Part shown: positions 5,148-8,337 of the stretch, piece after piece
Position numbering within the stretch: the first letter of the stretch is position 1
Layout: each line of letters opens with the position of its first letter
Assembly (NCBI GenBank): GCA_937925775.1
Contig: CALAMM010000094.1
Span: 1 to 8,337 of the forward strand
Direction of reading: 5' to 3'
DNA from: an uncultured Fimbriimonadales bacterium
GTDB taxonomy: Bacteria > Armatimonadota > Fimbriimonadia > Fimbriimonadales > GBS-DC
DNA length: 8,337 nt
Notes under the pieces: model-generated
Told to the model about the DNA's origin: nothing
The model's input: the letters and a program-made list of their open reading frames with translations, nothing else
The model's database searches: none
Position numbers and translations under genes: made by a program

Positions 5148-6185
5148 TTAGCCTTCCAAGCGTCGTTTGCGCAGATAGACCGCCGCGACATAGAGGATTA
5201 ACACCGCCTGCACCACCACCGCGATCTCTTTGGGTGCGCCCGTCTCGGCGTGGAGGTGATAGGCTCCGCTGCGCAACGCGCTCATCAGCCAAGCCGAGAA
5301 CAGCGCGAGCGCAGGGTGATTGCCCGCCAGCAACGCGACCGCAATCCCGTCGAAGCCGTATTCGCTCGGAAAGCCCTCAAAGAAGCGGTACTGCGTCCCG
5401 CAGACCTCAATCGCGCCCGCGAGTCCTGCCAGCGCGCCTGACAGCAGCATCGCCTCCACCATCCGCCTCGCGGTGGAAACCCCCGCCGCATCGGCAGCAT
5501 CGCGGTTCGCACCAGTCAAACGCAGCTCGTAGCCCCAGACCGAGTGATACAGCGTCAGCCATAACCACAGCGCAATCACCACCGCAATCCCCAGTCCCCA
5601 ACTTGCCTGCAGGAAGTCCTCCCGCAGCATGGGTAATCGGGCAGCCTCGAGAACGAGAGCAGTCTGCGGCGCGTCGCCCATCGGGTCTTTCAAGCGTTCC
5701 GTCACCAGCCAGTGGGTCAAATAGAGCGCGATGTAGTTGAACATGATGGTGGAGATGACCTCGTGGGCGCCACGCCGTACCTTGAGCCACACGGGGACGA
5801 ACGCCCACAGCGCCCCCGCCACCGCCCCCACCATCAGCGTCAACAGCAGATGCAGCCTGTCGGGAACGCCCGTCAGCGTGCCCGCCCACGCCGCCGCCAA
5901 CGCACCCACCAGCAGCTGCCCCGCCGCGCCAATATTGAACAGCCCCGCCTGCAACGCAACCGCCACTGCCAGACCAGTGAGCAGCAGCAGCGTCATATCG
6001 TGCAGCACGGCGTCCCACGCATCGGCAGGACCGTAGGCGTCCGCGCGGGGATAGCCGATAGCGCCCTGCAGGATAATCTGCAAACCCTCGCCCACCGACT
6101 GACCAGACGCCATAATCAGCAAGGTCAGCACCGACAGGACTATCGCCGCGCCCAGCAGCGCGGGCACCACACGCCTCCTGAACAT
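5148..6185 (-). CDS. BMP/Nup-type nucleoside ABC transporter permease (NupP/YufP-like)
   Basis: The 345-residue multi-pass membrane protein is the first permease of the heterodimeric channel. The family signature includes an N-terminal helix (8-27), AGLFNIGAAGQLLVGA (80-95), HEVISTIMFNYIALYL (141-156), the ATPase-contacting loop GANRDAADAAGVS (225-237) and a conserved block from GTQYRF (263) to LLAGNHP (285-291). It ends with the basic tail YLRKRRLEG, expected on the cytoplasmic side. The ATG at 6185 has a weak AGGG about 7 bases upstream. The downstream partner permease begins 55 bases after its stop. BMP-type operons normally place a lipoprotein and a double-domain ATPase next to the permeases; neither is upstream here, where the next gene is an oxidoreductase 306 bases away, nor downstream. 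Confidence 0.92.
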   Translation of the reverse strand: MFRRRVVPALLGAAIVLSVLTLLIMASGQSVGEGLQIILQGAIGYPRADAYGPADAWDAVLHDMTLLLLTGLAVAVALQAGLFNIGAAGQLLVGALAAAWAGTLTGVPDRLHLLLTLMVGAVAGALWAFVPVWLKVRRGAHEVISTIMFNYIALYLTHWLVTERLKDPMGDAPQTALVLEAARLPMLREDFLQASWGLGIAVVIALWLWLTLYHSVWGYELRLTGANRDAADAAGVSTARRMVEAMLLSGALAGLAGAIEVCGTQYRFFEGFPSEYGFDGIAVALLAGNHPALALFSAWLMSALRSGAYHLHAETGAPKEIAVVVQAVLILYVAAVYLRKRRLEG

Positions 6186-6491
6186 CGGCTACCCTGTTCG
6201 ACGCCCTGCTCAAAACTCCTGTGCTACCGAGGTTTGCTGAGGCGAAATGTCTGCGCCGCCAGATCCGACGACGCCTGCAACTGAGGAGCAGGGAGGCACG
6301 CATCCGTCGCTCCAGCGGCTGCGCTTCACGCCCGAACAGTATGCCGTCCGACGAACCCGAACATTCCGTCGCCCGCACGCAGCTGAGGTATCGCTCTGTG
6401 CGGTTCAACGCGCCAGACGCAACGGTCTCGCCCCTGTCTAAACCCGACAGGGCGATTGCTGTGTCCGAACTGCTGGGCAAGGGATGCGCGC
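6186..6491. other. 306-base spacer between oxidoreductase and permease operon; no convincing gene
   Basis: The spacer separates the stop of the - strand oxidoreductase from the first permease. It is open in several frames, as expected for GC-rich DNA. The best small frame is on + (6247-6441, 64 codons, with a GAGG 4 bases before its ATG), but its protein is low-complexity Arg/Pro/Thr and matches nothing I recognise. One clear hairpin (6429-6454) is present. I see no recognisable riboswitch, tRNA or sigma-70 promoter pair, although a promoter for the permease operon is expected here. Confidence 0.5.
6429..6454 (-). terminator. Hairpin downstream of the oxidoreductase gene
   Basis: CCCTGTC (6432-6438) pairs exactly with GACAGGG (6446-6452) around the loop TAAACCC. 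CG at 6429-6430 and 6453-6454 extend the stem past a single bulged C. On the - strand it begins about 38 bases after the oxidoreductase stop, where a terminator is expected. The following - strand sequence has no T-run, so it may instead be a transcript-end stabiliser or an attenuator ahead of the permeases. Confidence 0.4.
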
Positions 6492-7577
6492 TTATAACCC
6501 CTCCACTGGCATCGGCTCAGGAGGCGTGCAGGTACTTTCCAGCTCGATATGTCGTCCCGACGCCGACGAGTCGTTGAATGCCAGCATGATATCCAGCGCA
6601 TGGTAGGCGAGGTGTCCGTTCAGGCGATTGGGGCGTCCCTGCTGGATTGCGCGGATCATTTCTGCCAGCCCCAGACCGCGATACTGATTGGCGTAGGGAT
6701 GGGTCAGCTCCACTTCGCGCCACTCGGCGTCGTTTGCCCGGCGTAGCAGCACGGGGCCGCCAAACCCGTTTGGGTCGGGCACGCCGAGCGTGCCCTCCGT
6801 GCCGTAAATCTCGATGCACGGCAGTCGGTGCGCCTCCACATCAAACGACATAATGACCGTTGCAATCGCGCCGCTGGCGAACTCAATCGCGCCCGTGATA
6901 TGGGTGGGGGTTTCCACCGAGATTATCTGCCCCCGCTTCGGCTCGCTGGTAATCATGCGCGTGGGGTGCGTGATTCGGCTGATGCCCGCGACCCGCCTCG
7001 CCACGCCCAAAAGCGTAATCAGTGTCGTGATGTAGTAGGGTCCCATATCCAGCATCGGACCGCCGCCCTGCTGATAGAAAAATTCAGGGTTCGGATGCCA
7101 CCGTTCGTGTCCGGGGCAGAGCATAAACGCGCCTGCGCCAACAGGGGCGCCGATTGCGCCCTCGCGAATCAGTTTCAGGCAGGTCTGAATCCCTGCGCCC
7201 AGCACCGTGTCGGGCGCACAGCCGATGTAGAGTCCCCGCTGTGCTGCGATTTCGAGCACCTCGCGTGCCTCCTCACGAGCCACCCCGAATGGCTTCTCGC
7301 AGTAGACATGCTTGCCCGCCTGCAGCGCAGCTTTGTTGAGAGGTGCATGCGCTTTCGGCGGCGTCAGGTTCAGCACGATTTCAATCTCAGGATGGTTCAA
7401 CAGCTCCTCCACGCCCAGCACATGGGGCACATTGAACCGACGAGCGCACTCTTGCGCCCGCTCCGAAACCGCGTCGGCTACCGCGAACACCTCGATCTCT
7501 GGAAATTCCTGTGCCACCCGCAGATACACAGGGCTGATGTTCCCACAGCCGATTACACCGACCTTCATGACAAGCAC
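6492..7577 (-). CDS. Gfo/Idh/MocA family NAD(P)-dependent oxidoreductase
   Basis: The 361-residue protein is a cytosolic dehydrogenase of the glucose-fructose oxidoreductase/inositol dehydrogenase/MocA family, acting on sugars, cyclitols or their derivatives. The Rossmann N-terminus MKVGVIGCGNIS carries the GxGxxx nucleotide loop (10-15). It is followed by VLNLTPPKAHAPLNKAALQAGKHVYCEKPFG (69-98 region) with the EKP motif at 94-96 and presumed catalytic Lys95. The C-terminal alpha/beta domain has GGGPMLDMGPYYITTL (171-186), where Asp177 and Tyr181 stand in the usual active-site helix (many relatives have His there), and IEIYGTEGTL (255-264). The GTG at 7577 has AGGAG 10 bases upstream. An ATG three codons later (7568) fits the family N-terminus better and could be the true start. 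The upstream neighbour on this strand ends 78 bases before it. Substrate unknown. Confidence 0.92.
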   Translation of the reverse strand: MLVMKVGVIGCGNISPVYLRVAQEFPEIEVFAVADAVSERAQECARRFNVPHVLGVEELLNHPEIEIVLNLTPPKAHAPLNKAALQAGKHVYCEKPFGVAREEAREVLEIAAQRGLYIGCAPDTVLGAGIQTCLKLIREGAIGAPVGAGAFMLCPGHERWHPNPEFFYQQGGGPMLDMGPYYITTLITLLGVARRVAGISRITHPTRMITSEPKRGQIISVETPTHITGAIEFASGAIATVIMSFDVEAHRLPCIEIYGTEGTLGVPDPNGFGGPVLLRRANDAEWREVELTHPYANQYRGLGLAEMIRAIQQGRPNRLNGHLAYHALDIMLAFNDSSASGRHIELESTCTPPEPMPVEGL

Positions 7578-7655
7578 AGTGTACCCTGCTCCTCTGAGGT
7601 CGGACGCTGTATCGGCCTCGGAGGCGCGAGGCGATTGGCGCGGCGAGGGTAGGCG

Positions 7656-8048
7656 CTACGGCATCGGCGTGGGTGGAGGCATCTGCGACTCCAAGCCCGA
7701 CAGGCGCATCGCCATCCCCACTTCGTCGTGGCGCAATCCCCACGCGAACTGCTCCATCTGCAGGTCTACGCGCCAATTCCACAACAGGAGGAGGTTCAAC
7801 CCCACCAGCAGGATGACCAACATAACCCCCAACGCCGTGTGCAATTCTTTCAGCGTTCGCTCTGGCGAATCAGGGCGACGGAACACGGCGAACACAACCG
7901 CAAAAGAGAGCATCAGCAGCCCTACCCATGCAACGGCGGCAGGCATGACCCAACGCAGAAAGTGGAGAGGCAGCGCAGGCAACGAGCTGGCACCCTCACG
8001 CCCCACTATTTGTTCCGCCGTGTGGATAGAGGGGATGAGGAGCGCCAT
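7656..8048 (-). CDS. Unrecognised small membrane protein with two predicted helices
   Basis: The 130-residue protein is not recognised. It has a 33-residue N-terminal segment, a hydrophobic helix at about 34-56 (VMPAAVAWVGLLMLSFAVVF), a short charged loop RRPDSPERTLKELH (57-70), a second helix at about 73-91 rich in Leu/Val, and a C-terminal domain of about 38 residues ending in a Pro/Met tail (MPPPTPMP). The loop between the helices holds three Arg and one Lys, which by the positive-inside rule suggests a cytoplasmic loop with both ends outside. The ATG at 8048 has no Shine-Dalgarno site of its own but overlaps the TGA of a 14-codon mini-ORF. It is the upstream gene of the - strand series running through the oxidoreductase. 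The clear hydrophobic pattern and sustained length support a real gene. Confidence 0.7.
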   Translation of the reverse strand: MALLIPSIHTAEQIVGREGASSLPALPLHFLRWVMPAAVAWVGLLMLSFAVVFAVFRRPDSPERTLKELHTALGVMLVILLVGLNLLLLWNWRVDLQMEQFAWGLRHDEVGMAMRLSGLESQMPPPTPMP

Positions 8049-8092
8049 CAGCGCGCTGGCAACAACGCCAGCAGATATCGGATCGTGCGCAT
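8048..8092 (-). CDS. Possible 14-residue leader mini-ORF coupled to the membrane-protein gene
   Basis: ATG at 8092 reads MRTIRYLLALLPAR and stops at TGA 8050-8048. The final A of this stop is the first base of the next gene's ATG (TGATG). A GGGGGA stretch 5 bases upstream of the mini-ORF ATG could pair with the anti-Shine-Dalgarno by a G-U wobble, whereas the downstream ATG has no site of its own. This is the arrangement expected for translational coupling. It could still be chance, as this frame is open well upstream. Confidence 0.3.
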   Translation of the reverse strand: MRTIRYLLALLPAR

Positions 8093-8110
8093 CTTCGTCC
8101 CCCGAACACG

Positions 8111-8116
8111 TATAAT
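8111..8116 (+). promoter_or_regulatory. Perfect TATAAT -10 box, possibly shared by divergent promoters
   Basis: TATAAT lies 27 bases before the ATG at 8144, giving a leader of about 20 bases. The surrounding GTATAATAC reads GTATTATAC on the other strand, so the - strand also has a TATTAT -10-like box about 18 bases before the mini-ORF ATG at 8092. No good -35 is seen at 16-18 bases on either side. Confidence 0.5.
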
Positions 8117-8130
8117 ACCCCCACCATCCT

Positions 8131-8134
8131 GGAG
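8131..8134 (+). promoter_or_regulatory. Ribosome binding site of the right-edge gene
   Basis: GGAG ends 9 bases before the ATG at 8144 and follows the TATAAT box at a sensible distance, supporting that ATG as a real start. Confidence 0.55.
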
Positions 8135-8143
8135 CCAGTGAAG

Positions 8144-8337
8144 ATGCAAGTGGCGGCGTCGGAGCGGACGCCAGCGCGGCTTACGACGCGCTTGGTATTT
8201 CTGTTCTACTCGCGTCCTGTGTTTCGCGCGTGGGAGATTGTATGCAACCACGCCGCGCGACTGATTGCCCACAAAGAGCGGATGCGCTCGGTGCAGTGTT
8301 CGCGTGCATGGGCGGAGCTGAACCGCCAGCGAATGGC
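8144..8337 (+). CDS. Unrecognised protein, N-terminal fragment running off the window
   Basis: Sixty-four complete codons are visible from the ATG, with no stop before the edge. The protein begins MQVAASERTPARLTTRLVFL and continues with a basic, helix-prone segment (LIAHKERMRSVQCSRAWAELNRQRM). A short hydrophobic patch LVFLFYSRPVF (about 17-27) is too brief for a confident membrane helix or signal peptide. I recognise no family. Support comes from the well-placed TATAAT (8111-8116), the GGAG and the open frame. It is transcribed divergently from the small membrane-protein gene. Confidence 0.55.
   Translation, partial: MQVAASERTPARLTTRLVFLFYSRPVFRAWEIVCNHAARLIAHKERMRSVQCSRAWAELNRQRM

Noticed and set aside
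6247..6441. 64-codon + strand frame with a GAGG before its ATG
   Set aside because: It has no recognisable motif and its third-position GC is about that of the surroundings; kept as a point to check rather than called as a gene.
5407..6480. 357-codon - strand frame spanning the first permease and its upstream spacer
   Set aside because: It is a shifted shadow of the permease; its translation is Gly/Arg/Ala-rich with no membrane pattern.
7615..7632. GCCTC/GAGGC dyad between the membrane-protein and oxidoreductase genes
   Set aside because: A 5-bp stem with an 8-base loop and an alternative pairing, common in sequence of this composition.
8019..8030. TGTGGATA resembling a DnaA box
   Set aside because: A single imperfect copy inside the membrane-protein gene, with no cluster, AT-rich stretch or origin-linked genes.

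Overview
The window is GC-rich (roughly 60%) bacterial chromosomal DNA. It holds six complete protein genes of recognisable family, one complete small membrane-protein gene, and a partial gene at each edge. Shine-Dalgarno-like sites, GTG and ATG starts and TATAAT-type -10 boxes are all bacterial. The gene mix (Gfo/Idh/MocA oxidoreductases, a photolyase of the clade common in cyanobacteria and other free-living phyla, BMP-type nucleoside permeases, an orphan receiver-histidine kinase) suits a free-living, light-exposed bacterium. A lineage such as Armatimonadota is possible, but that is a guess from general style. I see no rRNA, tRNA, CRISPR array, transposase or phage gene.

Layout: (1) 1-174, the C-terminal end of a Gfo/Idh/MocA oxidoreductase on +. 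(2) 175-351, a convergent intergenic region packed with short inverted repeats. (3) 352-1872, a photolyase/cryptochrome-family gene on -, whose protein ends in a sliding-clamp-binding-like peptide. (4) 1873-1958, a divergent promoter region. (5) 1959-3158 on +, a receiver-histidine kinase fusion without a sensor domain. (6) 3159-3323, a leader with an extended -10 box and a long imperfect hairpin. (7) 3324-4169 on +, a guanidino-group hydrolase (DDAH/arginine dihydrolase-like) that meets the next gene tail to tail with a 4-base overlap. (8) 5092-4166 and 6185-5148 on -, a pair of BMP/Nup-type nucleoside ABC permeases. (9) 6186-6491, a gene-poor spacer with one good hairpin. (10) 7577-6492 on -, a complete Gfo/Idh/MocA oxidoreductase. 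(11) 8048-7656 on -, an unrecognised two-helix membrane protein preceded by a 14-codon mini-ORF that overlaps its start. (12) 8144 to the end on +, the start of an unrecognised gene behind a perfect TATAAT box.

The genes do not form one pathway. The permease pair is a clear operon. The oxidoreductase and the two-helix protein lie upstream on the same strand and could be co-transcribed, but gaps of 306 and 78 bases make that uncertain. The ATPase and lipoprotein that the permeases need are not in the window. I found no convincing new multi-gene system. The observations most worth following are the clamp-binding-like tail and altered tryptophan chain of the photolyase, the structured leader of the hydrolase gene, the repeat island at 208-355, and the mini-ORF/divergent promoter at 8048-8116.
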